DNA of 35,992 bases from Bacteroidota bacterium (lineage in GTDB: Bacteria; Bacteroidota; Bacteroidia; Bacteroidales; M50B96): positions 1 to 35,992 of the forward strand of contig JANTGP010000010.1 of assembly GCA_024762835.1 (NCBI GenBank), read 5' to 3'. Below the pieces are notes generated by a model that saw only the letters and a program-made list of their open reading frames with translations, was not told where the DNA came from and made no database searches. Shown here piece after piece: positions 16,144-23,485 of this stretch (the stretch's first letter is position 1; each line of letters starts with the position of its first letter). The position numbers and the translations under genes are program-made.

Positions 16144-17202
16144 ATGAAAAAGACAATTTTAATAACAGGCGGTGCAGGATTTATCGGCTCTCATGTAGTA
16201 AGGCTATTTGTAAATAATTACCCTGACTATCTGATTGTAAATCTTGATGCTCTTACATATGCCGGCAATCTCGAAAATTTAAGCGATGTTGAAAACAAAG
16301 GAAATTATAAATTCGTAAAAGGTGATATTAACGACACATTGTTTATTAACAGCTTATTTGAAGAATATAAATTTGATGGAGTTATACATCTGGCTGCCGA
16401 ATCGCATGTTGACCGCTCTATTTCCAACCCTCTAGAGTTTATTCAGACCAATATTCTCGGAACAATGAATCTGTTAAACTCTGCCAGACAGATTTGGAAA
16501 GACAACACGGAGGGTAAGTTGTTTTATCACATTTCAACAGATGAGGTATATGGCTCACTTGGCAGCGAAGGATTCTTTGTTGAATCAACTGCTTACGACC
16601 CACGTAGTCCTTACTCTGCCTCAAAAGCAAGTTCCGACCATTTAGTCAGAGCATATTTTCACACATATAAACTACCTGTTGTAATTTCAAACTGCTCAAA
16701 CAACTATGGTGGAAATCAATTCCCCGAAAAGCTTATTCCGCTTGCAATTAATAATATTAAAAATAGTAAGCCAATCCCAATTTACGGAAAGGGCGAAAAT
16801 ATTCGTGATTGGCTTTTTGTTGAAGACCATGCCTCTGCAATAGAGCTAATATTCAACAAGGGAAAAGTAGGGGAGACTTACAATATTGGTGGCAATAACG
16901 AATGGACAAATATCGACCTCATCCATAAACTTTGCGAAGTAATGGACAAAAAATTGGGACGTGAAGCAGGAGAATCTGCTAAACTTATCACTTTTGTAAA
17001 AGACCGTGCCGGTCACGATTTGAGATATGCCATTGACTCAAGCAAACTTCAAGAGGAGCTTGGATGGAAACCTTCTTTGCAATTTGAGGAAGGTATAGAA
17101 AAAACAGTTGACTGGTATCTTGCAAATCAAGAATGGATGGATAATATTATCTCCGGCGACTACGAGAAATATTATAAAGAACAATACGAAGGAAGAGAAT
17201 AG
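16144..17202 (+). CDS. rfbB: dTDP-glucose 4,6-dehydratase
   Basis: A 352-residue short-chain dehydrogenase-type enzyme that converts dTDP-glucose to dTDP-4-keto-6-deoxyglucose, the second step of dTDP-rhamnose and other deoxysugar pathways. Diagnostic features are ITGGAGFIGSHVV at the N-terminus, LDALTYAGNLENL (typical of RfbB), HLAAESHVDRSI, the active-site HISTDEVYG with Asp-Glu, YSASKASSDH with Tyr-Lys, and the substrate loop NNYGGNQFPEKLIP. The length is standard. The other rml genes (rfbA, rfbC, rfbD) are not nearby, so the pathway must be completed from elsewhere. Its stop is 23 bases from that of the convergent metallopeptidase gene. Confidence 0.95.
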   Translation: MKKTILITGGAGFIGSHVVRLFVNNYPDYLIVNLDALTYAGNLENLSDVENKGNYKFVKGDINDTLFINSLFEEYKFDGVIHLAAESHVDRSISNPLEFIQTNILGTMNLLNSARQIWKDNTEGKLFYHISTDEVYGSLGSEGFFVESTAYDPRSPYSASKASSDHLVRAYFHTYKLPVVISNCSNNYGGNQFPEKLIPLAINNIKNSKPIPIYGKGENIRDWLFVEDHASAIELIFNKGKVGETYNIGGNNEWTNIDLIHKLCEVMDKKLGREAGESAKLITFVKDRAGHDLRYAIDSSKLQEELGWKPSLQFEEGIEKTVDWYLANQEWMDNIISGDYEKYYKEQYEGRE

Positions 17203-17224
17203 GCTTAAGAAATCTTAGCTTGTC

Positions 17225-17944
17225 CTATCTACATATTATTTTCTGATGCTTCATTTCTTTCTCGAACTTAGTAACATTCGGACATACCTTTTCGAGTAAT
17301 GAGTGAAATTCCTTTCCGTGATTAGGGTATTTGAGATGACAAAGCTCATGCAAAATAACCAAATCAATCAAATGGTAAGGTAAATTCATTAGATGGATGC
17401 TTAAATTAATATTTTTTAAACTGGAACAACTTCCCCATCTGGTTTTAATATTTTTAATTCTAAGTTGATTATACTTAAATCCATGCTTATTGGCAAGTTC
17501 ATCTAATCTTACGGGCAAATATCTCTTTGCTTCTTTCCTAAATACTTCGGCAATCATTGCTTTTAATGATTTTTGAAGACGGGTATCGTCATTTTTTAAG
17601 TAATCGGGGAAGTAAATTGTTGCTTTAGAATCATCAATTAACATTCTAATATCAGTCCTTTTTTCAGGAATAAAAGAAATTTTATGAAATTTTGTTGAGA
17701 TTATTTCCTGCGTATTAATTATATTTTCAGTATTCTGCTGTTCAATTTTTTTTAGCTTGGAAATAATCCAATCCTTTTTTAATTCAACAAATGCAAGTGC
17801 CTCTTTCTTTGATGAAAACCTCGGAATAGCAACGCGTACAATATTTCCGGACCTAATACTAATTCCTATTCGTTTTGCTTTCTTGCTCTTTACAAAAAGC
17901 ACTTCGCCAATACCATTAATAATTTTTATTTCCTCTTTTTGCAT
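17225..17944 (-). CDS. YgjP-like zinc metallopeptidase-fold protein (DUF45)
   Basis: A 239-residue cytoplasmic protein without signal peptide. The zinc site is HELCHLKYPNHGKEFH (His199, Glu200, His203, with a third His at 214). An upstream TRWGSCSSLKNINLS motif is diagnostic of the YgjP/DUF45 family related to SprT and M48-type peptidases. The N-terminal half (KRIGISIRSGNIVRVAIPR) is the usual beta-rich part of the family. The family's physiological role is poorly defined. The gene diverges from tRNA-Glu; a TACTTTCG sequence (17952-17959, minus strand), one mismatch from the phylum -7 element, lies just upstream of its ATG. Confidence 0.88.
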   Translation of the reverse strand: MQKEEIKIINGIGEVLFVKSKKAKRIGISIRSGNIVRVAIPRFSSKKEALAFVELKKDWIISKLKKIEQQNTENIINTQEIISTKFHKISFIPEKRTDIRMLIDDSKATIYFPDYLKNDDTRLQKSLKAMIAEVFRKEAKRYLPVRLDELANKHGFKYNQLRIKNIKTRWGSCSSLKNINLSIHLMNLPYHLIDLVILHELCHLKYPNHGKEFHSLLEKVCPNVTKFEKEMKHQKIICR

Positions 17945-17967
17945 CTTGCTGCGAAAGTAAAAAATAT

Positions 17968-17990
17968 TTTGTAAAATATTTTGTAAAATA
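17968..17990. repeat. Tandem AT-rich repeat in a divergent promoter
   Basis: A 12-base unit (about TATTTTGTAAAA) occurs twice in a row between the divergent metallopeptidase and tRNA-Glu/rpsT promoters. The second copy supplies the TTTG -33 box of the tRNA promoter. It could be an operator or simply AT-rich sequence. Confidence 0.4.
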
Positions 17991-18010
17991 AAAACAATAG
18001 TCTACATTTG
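17980..18010 (+). promoter_or_regulatory. Promoter of tRNA-Glu and rpsT
   Basis: TTTG at 17980-17983, a 19-base spacer and TACATTTG at 18003-18010 form an essentially ideal Bacteroidota promoter. The start site would fall near 18017, about 12 bases before the tRNA. Confidence 0.75.
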
Positions 18011-18028
18011 CACTCGCAAAATTGAGAA

Positions 18029-18100
18029 GGTCCGTTCGTCTAGGGGTTAGGACGCCAGGTTTTCATCCTGGTAACAGGGGTTCGATTCCCCTACGGACTA
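18029..18100 (+). tRNA. tRNA-Glu (anticodon TTC)
   Basis: The acceptor GGTCCGT pairs with ACGGACT (first pair G-U). The anticodon arm CCAGG-TTTTCAT-CCTGG carries TTC. The T arm AGGGG-TTCGATT-CCCCT is intact and CCA is not encoded. It lies 28 bases before rpsT and probably shares its transcript. Confidence 0.96.
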
Positions 18101-18128
18101 CGAATATTAATATTAGAAAGAAAAGTTT

Positions 18129-18380
18129 ATGGCTAATCATTTATCAGCAAAGAAAAGAATTCGTCAGAGTGAAGCAAGAAGAGTACATAATAAGTATTAT
18201 GCTAGATCAACACGTAATGCTGTAAAAAAATTACGTTTATTAAAGGATAAAGACGAAGCAGTAAAGATGTATCCTGAAGTTGCATCTAAGTTAGACAGAC
18301 TTGCAAAAATTAATGTTATCCATAAAAACAAAGCTTCAAATTTAAAATCAAGTCTTACAAAATATATTAATACTTTGTAA
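18129..18380 (+). CDS. rpsT: 30S ribosomal protein S20
   Basis: An 83-residue lysine- and arginine-rich protein beginning [18 protein letters not shown], the hallmark start of S20, with a helical-bundle sequence to the end ([19 protein letters not shown]). S20 binds 16S rRNA early in small-subunit assembly. The gene follows tRNA-Glu and is closed by a strong terminator. A longer frame starting at 18022 in another phase covers the tRNA and is spurious. Confidence 0.97.
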   Translation: MANHLSAKKRIRQSEARRVHNKYYARSTRNAVKKLRLLKDKDEAVKMYPEVASKLDRLAKINVIHKNKASNLKSSLTKYINTL

Positions 18381-18403
18381 TTTAAATCGAGCTAAATAAA
18401 ATA

Positions 18404-18436
18404 TTAAGCCTTCCGGACAGGAAGGCTTTTTTTTTG
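18404..18436 (+). terminator. Intrinsic terminator after rpsT
   Basis: The stem AAGCCTTCC/GGAAGGCTT with loop GGACA is followed by nine T. Confidence 0.93.
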
Positions 18437-18516
18437 ACAAATAATTTATTTGCTTATGAAATAATTATTTTTGTATTTTTATTGATGTTATTATTATACA
18501 AACTTAAATTCTTACA

Positions 18517-19893
18517 ATGACTAATAAAGCTGTAATTATTTTCTTTCTTTTGGTATTGGTATTTCCTTCCTGCAAGCAAACAACAAATAATACGAATTCC
18601 AAAACAGACAAGAGTGTTATGAAACAAAGATTTCCGGAGTGGGTAAAAAATGCTACAATTTATGAAGTAAATACCCGACAATATACAGATGAAGGTAACT
18701 TTAAATCTTTTGAAAAACATTTGCCCCGATTAAAGGCAATGGGTGTTGATATTGTTTGGCTTATGCCTATTTTTCCAATAGGCGAAATTAATAGAAAAGG
18801 AAGTCTGGGCAGCTATTATTCCGTGAAGGATTATCTTAATGTTAATCCCGATCTTGGAACAATGGATGATTTTAAATCATTAGTAAACGAGATACACAAG
18901 TCAGGTATGTATGTTATCTTAGATTGGGTTGCAAATCATACATCATGGGATAATAAATTATTACTTGAGCATCCTGAGTGGTATTCAAAAGATTCAACAG
19001 GGAATATCATTTCTCCGGTTAAAGACTGGGCTGATGTTGCAGACCTGAACTATGACAATCATGAATTATGGGAGTATATGACAGATGCACTTAAATTTTG
19101 GATTAGTGAGTGTGATATTGACGGTTACCGTTGCGATGTTGCAGGAATGGTTCCTGTAGAGTTTTGGAATTATGCCCGACCTAAGCTTGACAGCATTAAA
19201 CCTGTATTTATGCTTGCGGAATGGGAAGACCCAAAATATCTTGAATATGCTTTCGATATGGATTATGCATGGGACCTACATCATATAATGAATGATATTG
19301 CCCAAAGTAAAAAATCTGTTAAAGATCTCGATGAGTATTTTACTAGTCCACCTAAAATGTATCCAAAGAGTGCAATTAAAATGAATTTTATTTCAAACCA
19401 TGATGAGAATTCATGGAATGGAACTGTTACCGAAAGAATGGGTGATGCTGCAAAAGCAATGGCTGTATTGTCGGCTACAGTTCCCGGGATGCCATTGATT
19501 TACAGCGGACAAGAGGCTGAGCTTAATAAAAGGCTCAGGTTTTTTGACAAGGATACAATAATATGGAAACATACTGCAACAGAAGAGCTTTATTCTAAAC
19601 TTTTCCACCTGAAAAAAAGAAACAAGGCTCTGTGGAATGGAATATATGGGGCTGATTTGCACCGAATTTCAACTTCTGATGATGATGCTGTATTTGCTTT
19701 TATTCGCGAAAGAGATGGTGACAAAGTATTTGTAGTTATTAACTTATCGAATGAAACAAAGCAGTTTACGTTTAATGAGAAATGCTATTGCGATAAATAC
19801 ACTGATATATTTTCAGGAAAATCATTTGAAATACTTAATGAGATTGGAATGGAATTGGGCCCTTGGGAATATTCTATTTGTGAAAAGGAATAG
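18517..19893 (+). CDS. GH13 alpha-amylase-family glycosidase, probable lipoprotein
   Basis: A 458-residue protein. The N-terminus (MTNKAVIIFFLLVLVFPSCK) reads as a lipoprotein signal with Cys19 as the lipidated residue, so the enzyme is probably membrane-anchored. The GH13 barrel follows at about residues 45-380: IYEVNTRQYTDEG, DWVANHTS, GYRCDVAG (nucleophile Asp207), AEWED (acid/base Glu235) and ISNHDENSW (transition-state Asp296). A short beta-sheet C-domain (VFVVINLSNETKQFTFN) closes it. The family cleaves or rearranges alpha-1,4 or alpha-1,6 glucans and maltodextrins; the exact substrate cannot be read. No susC/susD pair or other starch genes are nearby, so it is not a typical polysaccharide-utilisation locus. 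Confidence 0.9.
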   Translation: MTNKAVIIFFLLVLVFPSCKQTTNNTNSKTDKSVMKQRFPEWVKNATIYEVNTRQYTDEGNFKSFEKHLPRLKAMGVDIVWLMPIFPIGEINRKGSLGSYYSVKDYLNVNPDLGTMDDFKSLVNEIHKSGMYVILDWVANHTSWDNKLLLEHPEWYSKDSTGNIISPVKDWADVADLNYDNHELWEYMTDALKFWISECDIDGYRCDVAGMVPVEFWNYARPKLDSIKPVFMLAEWEDPKYLEYAFDMDYAWDLHHIMNDIAQSKKSVKDLDEYFTSPPKMYPKSAIKMNFISNHDENSWNGTVTERMGDAAKAMAVLSATVPGMPLIYSGQEAELNKRLRFFDKDTIIWKHTATEELYSKLFHLKKRNKALWNGIYGADLHRISTSDDDAVFAFIRERDGDKVFVVINLSNETKQFTFNEKCYCDKYTDIFSGKSFEILNEIGMELGPWEYSICEKE

Positions 19894-20211
19894 CAAATAG
19901 CACAATTTATTTTTCCGGAGAAAATTGCTTGCATTCATTTTGTTTGAATCATTAATATTTGGCAATCACGCTATAAGCCCCTAATATCAACAAATTATTT
20001 TTCAAAATAGTACTTAAAGTGTCAAACTCAAGAGTAAGAGAAAACAAAAATACAATTGATACTTAATAAGAAAGACCTTCATAGAAATATGAAGGTCTTT
20101 TTTGTTAGTATTAACCTAAGGTTGATATAAGGATATTTTTGGCTAACCGATAATTTTTTATTTTACTTAAACTTTTATTACTTTTACAAGAAAGATAACA
20201 CATCTTAGTTT
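19894..20211. other. Intergenic stretch with terminator and possible promoter
   Basis: No gene is seen here. A weak hairpin (CAATTT...AAATTG, about 19903-19927) follows the amylase gene. The stronger terminator at 20071-20104 comes next. An exact TAnnTTTG match (TATTTTTG, 20134-20141) precedes the orphan sorting-domain fragment but has no good -33 box. Confidence 0.5.
20071..20104 (+). terminator. Intrinsic terminator downstream of the GH13 gene
   Basis: The stem AAAGACCTTCAT/ATGAAGGTCTTT with a very short loop is followed by T-rich sequence. Confidence 0.88.
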
Positions 20212-20340
20212 ATGAAACTTCTAAATACCGGTTGGCAACAATTTCCAATAGATTTATCCACTTTAGAAAGTGGAATGTATAATATTAGAATTAATAGTGA
20301 GAAATATATTATACACAAAAAATTACTGCTTATAAAGTAG
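20212..20340 (+). pseudogene. Orphan T9SS C-terminal sorting-domain fragment
   Basis: A 42-codon frame from an ATG at 20212 to a TAG reads as the last half of a T9SS type A sorting domain: the pattern FPIDLSTLESGMYNIRI followed by a short linker and a basic-hydrophobic tail (IIHKKLLLIK) matches the ends of the three complete cargo proteins nearby. An in-frame TAG lies two codons upstream and I see no continuation in other frames. It lacks a signal peptide, so it cannot be exported. It is most likely the remnant of a deleted cargo gene. Being too short for normal gene calls, it would usually be missed. Confidence 0.6.
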
Positions 20341-20367
20341 TAATTTTACTAAAGTAAATGATTAAAT

Positions 20368-20402
20368 TAGTCAGGGTTTCGCTTTAAGCAAAACCCTGAC
20401 TA
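20368..20402. terminator. Long perfect hairpin between the remnant and the next cargo gene
   Basis: TAGTCAGGGTTT pairs with AAACCCTGACTA, with further pairing inside (GCTT/AAGC) across one C/A mismatch. There is no long T-run after it, so it may act as a terminator for the vanished upstream gene or have another role. Confidence 0.6.
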
Positions 20403-20437
20403 TAATAACATGTAAAATATTATTTATATAGATACTC

Positions 20438-20827
20438 ATGAAAGCTTATTTCTATAGTTTTATTATTATAATACTTCTTTTGCCCCAAACCCTTCTTTCT
20501 CAAGGCGAGGCTAATAATTGGTTTCTTCATCTTGATAATTATATTAGCTTTAATTCCGGCTCCCCCGAACTTATTACCCCTCCACCTGCTACAGAATGCC
20601 CGGGATGGGAACAAAGTTATTGCGACTTTTTTTCAACAGACGTTGCAGGATCAAGCATTAGCGATAAAGATGGAAACTTATTATTATACACCAATAATTA
20701 TGTAGTTTGGAATAACCAATTCGATACTATATATAAAAATAATATAGGAGGTACTTTTAATCATATTGGTGCAAGCCAAACTTTAATAATACCTCATCCG
20801 GGTAATTCAAATATTTATTTTAAATAA
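20438..20827 (+). CDS. T9SS cargo gene, N-terminal piece (before frameshift)
   Basis: 129 residues with a signal peptide (MKAYFYSFIIIILLLPQTLL, then SQ). The start of a beta-propeller-like domain common in Bacteroidota surface proteins follows (NNWFLHLDNYISFNSGSP, SISDKDGNLLLYTNN, HIGASQTLIIPHPGNSNIY). The frame closes abruptly at a TAA (20825-20827) just where the family continues. The following frame takes up the same domain without a gap. Adding one A to the AAA at 20822-20824 would restore reading (YFKINVPYYNTAGG). The piece alone would be exported without a sorting domain and is unlikely to function. Confidence 0.8.
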   Translation: MKAYFYSFIIIILLLPQTLLSQGEANNWFLHLDNYISFNSGSPELITPPPATECPGWEQSYCDFFSTDVAGSSISDKDGNLLLYTNNYVVWNNQFDTIYKNNIGGTFNHIGASQTLIIPHPGNSNIYFK

Positions 20828-20829
20828 AT

Positions 20830-23316
20830 GTGCCATATTATAATACTGCTGGCGGAATAAAATATACCGAAATAGACATTTCTCTTAACGGTGGAATTGG
20901 TGGATGGATTTGGCCAAACAATCATATGTTGCTTACCCCATCATGTCAAAAAGTTACAGCCGTTTATCATGCAAATGGTAAAGATATCTGGTTAATGCTA
21001 CACGAATTTAACAGTAATGCTTTTTATGCTTTTTTGGTTACCGAAAACGGCTTTAGTTCTACAGCTGTTATTAGCAATGTAGGCAGTGTACATACAGAGC
21101 CCTCAAACCCTCAGGCAGGTATTCCCAATGGGAGTAGTTATGGCGAAATGAAATTTTCTACTAACGGAAAAAGGCTTGCACTTGCTGTGTTTGAGTTGGG
21201 ATTTTGTGAGGTTTTTGATTTTGATAATACTACGGGCATTGTTACAAACCCAATTACCATTCAGGTTGAAGCTGCCGAACATGTTGAGTTCTCACCTGAC
21301 GGTACTATATTATACATTGGGAATAATTATCAATTTGGAATGTTATCATCAGACATTACAAGTATATATCAGGTAGATTTACTTGCAGGTGATTCAAGTG
21401 ATATTGTTAATTCAAAATTAAAAATTGATATTTTTACAAATTGCCCAGGATATAATTCATGGTTTAATTTTATTCAATTAGCACCTGATGGAAAAATTTA
21501 TAATATTAAATCAATAGTTAATTGCAATGGAGTAAGTTATTGGAATACATATATTTCAGCAATAACATCACCAAATACAGTAGGTTTAGGTTGTAATTGG
21601 GTTTTTGATGCAATTGTTATTCCTCAATCATATTGTGGTAGTAGTGTTCTTCAAAATTTGCCAAATTTTTTTCGCTCGGCATTAGATAGAAATATTGTAA
21701 TGGAAAATACTTGCTACGGAGATACAACATTAATTTGTACACAAACAAACACCGATTTTGATTCTATACGGTGGGAGTTTGAGGATGTTGGTGCAGGTTT
21801 AATATTTTCTATCCCCAACCAAGATGCTGTTTATCATGTTTTCTCAGAACCAGGTAGTTACGAGATTATTTTAAAAAGATATAGAAATGGTTTTTTGGAT
21901 GAGGATAAACGTATGCTTTATATTTTACCTACGGTTAATATTAACCTTGGTAATGATAGCTTATTTTGTGAGGGAACTTACCTTAGTGTTGGCAATCAAC
22001 CCTTTTGTGAGTTTGCATGGTTAAGTAATCTTACTCAGGATTCGGTTTTTGCCGATTCTATTCCGGTTACTCAAACAGGTGTATTTTGGCCTGTCCTTAC
22101 AAACTTTGAAGAGCACTGCGGCAGTACAGATACAGCCATCATAACGTCTTATATGCCGGATTCTCTTTTTATTGGAAACGATACATCAGGTATTTGTATT
22201 ACAAACCCAATAACTCTAAATGCAAACATAGACAGCACCCTGAGCGTAACCGAAGTATACACGTGGTCAACAAACGATGCAACTGCTACAATTACAGCAA
22301 ACCAAAGTGGTTATTATTGGGTAGATGTGCAACAAGGCTATTGCACATTTACCGATACCATATTAATAAACTACGATGAGCCTTTACCTGTTTTATTACC
22401 TGATACCGTCTTTTTATGCGACAGTATAGCGGAAATTGTTAGTGCAGGGATTCCGATAGCTATCGGGATTATCTGGTCACCAAACGGCGAAACAACATCG
22501 GAAATAACAATAGAAACAGCCGGAGTATATGGCGTTACGGCAAGTAATGCTTGCGGTGAGTTTGCAGATTCGACAAGGGCTATTTATTTACAAACACCAA
22601 CAGTCTATTTTGGAAACGATACAATTATTTGCCTTGGCGAGCAAATACTATTTTCTATTCAAAACCAACAATTATCTAATAATCTGTGGTCAACAGGTGT
22701 AACAGATACCTCAATAACAGTATGGGAGCAAGGCAATTATTCGCTAATTGTTAGTAATATTTGCGGTAGCGATACAAATAGTATTTTTCTTGAAGTTCAC
22801 GAAAATATATTTGCATTCGCAACAGATACTTTTTTCATTTCAAACAGCGATAGCATAATTATTTCTACATCGGAAGAATACGAAAGTTATGATTGGTCAA
22901 CAAACGAAAGCACAGCTTCAATAACAGTTTCGGAAATTGGGACATACTATTTAACCGTAACAGATACAATTGGCTGCAAAGCAACAGATAGTATAATAGT
23001 TGCAATAAAGGATTCCGCCTCAGGTGTTTTGCCTTTACAAGACATACTTATTTATCCAAACCCTTTTTCAGATAATTTAACAATCTCAGGTTTACAAGGA
23101 GATGAAGAAATTAAAGTAGTTGATGTTCTCGGTAGAATAATATTTGCTACTTATCTAAAAGATGGAATGGTACAAGTTACAAACCCTATAGCTATCGGGT
23201 TGCACCAGCAGGGGGATTGTATTCAACTTAGTTTTGAACTGCAAACATTTGGATTATATTTTATTTACATAAAAAGAGGCACAGAGTTTAAAGTTTTTAA
23301 GGTAGTGAAAGGGTAG
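20830..23316 (+). CDS. T9SS cargo gene, C-terminal piece (after frameshift)
   Basis: Opens at a GTG that is probably not a real start, since the protein sense runs in from upstream in another frame. The 828 residues begin with the rest of the propeller-like domain (GGIKYTEIDISLNGGIGG, FSPDGTILYIGNN, LAPDGKIYNI). Several Ig/PKD-like modules follow (SIRWEFEDVG; TYLSVGNQPFCEFAWLSN; EVYTWSTNDATATITANQSG; NNLWSTGVTDTS; ESYDWSTNESTASITVSEIG). The tail is a T9SS type A sorting domain (ILIYPNPFSDNLTISGL ... GLYFIYIKRG). Two short palindromes interrupt it in frame, encoding IPIAIGI and NPIAIGL; the second sits inside the sorting domain, which looks about 15-20 residues longer than usual. With the upstream piece the intact gene would encode about 959 residues. 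Confidence 0.8.
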   Translation: MPYYNTAGGIKYTEIDISLNGGIGGWIWPNNHMLLTPSCQKVTAVYHANGKDIWLMLHEFNSNAFYAFLVTENGFSSTAVISNVGSVHTEPSNPQAGIPNGSSYGEMKFSTNGKRLALAVFELGFCEVFDFDNTTGIVTNPITIQVEAAEHVEFSPDGTILYIGNNYQFGMLSSDITSIYQVDLLAGDSSDIVNSKLKIDIFTNCPGYNSWFNFIQLAPDGKIYNIKSIVNCNGVSYWNTYISAITSPNTVGLGCNWVFDAIVIPQSYCGSSVLQNLPNFFRSALDRNIVMENTCYGDTTLICTQTNTDFDSIRWEFEDVGAGLIFSIPNQDAVYHVFSEPGSYEIILKRYRNGFLDEDKRMLYILPTVNINLGNDSLFCEGTYLSVGNQPFCEFAWLSNLTQDSVFADSIPVTQTGVFWPVLTNFEEHCGSTDTAIITSYMPDSLFIGNDTSGICITNPITLNANIDSTLSVTEVYTWSTNDATATITANQSGYYWVDVQQGYCTFTDTILINYDEPLPVLLPDTVFLCDSIAEIVSAGIPIAIGIIWSPNGETTSEITIETAGVYGVTASNACGEFADSTRAIYLQTPTVYFGNDTIICLGEQILFSIQNQQLSNNLWSTGVTDTSITVWEQGNYSLIVSNICGSDTNSIFLEVHENIFAFATDTFFISNSDSIIISTSEEYESYDWSTNESTASITVSEIGTYYLTVTDTIGCKATDSIIVAIKDSASGVLPLQDILIYPNPFSDNLTISGLQGDEEIKVVDVLGRIIFATYLKDGMVQVTNPIAIGLHQQGDCIQLSFELQTFGLYFIYIKRGTEFKVFKVVKG
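22453..22466. repeat. Palindromic repeat, copy 1 (inside coding sequence)
   Basis: A perfect 14-base palindrome, CCGATAGCTATCGG, extended imperfectly to about 22 bases. It adds the residues PIAIG in frame. Confidence 0.75.
23184..23199. repeat. Palindromic repeat, copy 2 (inside the sorting domain)
   Basis: CCCTATAGCTATCGGG is a 16-base palindrome with one mismatch (T/C). The core ATAGCTAT is the same as in copy 1, again reading PIAIG in frame. Confidence 0.7.
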
Positions 23317-23381
23317 AATAATACATGTTGGAAACCTATATGGCTGACACTCTGCCGGATATTGTTGAAATAGAATATGGA

Positions 23382-23399
23382 ATCCGATAGCTATAGGAT
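23382..23399. repeat. Palindromic repeat, copy 3 (after the stop codon)
   Basis: ATCCGATAGCTATAGGAT is an 18-base palindrome with one mismatch (G/A) around the same ATAGCTAT core, 66 bases after the cargo gene stop. Confidence 0.7.
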
Positions 23400-23432
23400 C
23401 AGAATTCTAAAATCAAAGTATATCAATAAAAG

Positions 23433-23465
23433 AAAAGCCTGTTTCGTTAACGAAACAGGCTTTTG
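23433..23465. terminator. Bidirectional terminator between convergent cargo genes
   Basis: The stem AAAAGCCTGTTTCG/CGAAACAGGCTTTT with loop TTAA has A and T runs on both flanks, so it can end both the plus-strand cargo gene and the giant minus-strand gene. Confidence 0.93.
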
Positions 23466-23485
23466 CTTAAATACATAGCTTGGTT

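Noticed and set aside
18022-18225. Open frame across tRNA-Glu
   Set aside because: It overlaps the tRNA and the start of rpsT in another phase and has no family resemblance.
18517-19893. Starch-utilisation (sus) locus
   Set aside because: Only a single GH13 gene is present; there is no susC/susD pair, regulator or second glycosidase nearby.
20815-20832. Programmed ribosomal frameshift joining the two cargo-gene pieces
   Set aside because: TTTAAAT is present but in the wrong phase for X XXY YYZ slippage, and the -1 frame meets a TAA at 20821-20823. A one-base indel explains the break better.
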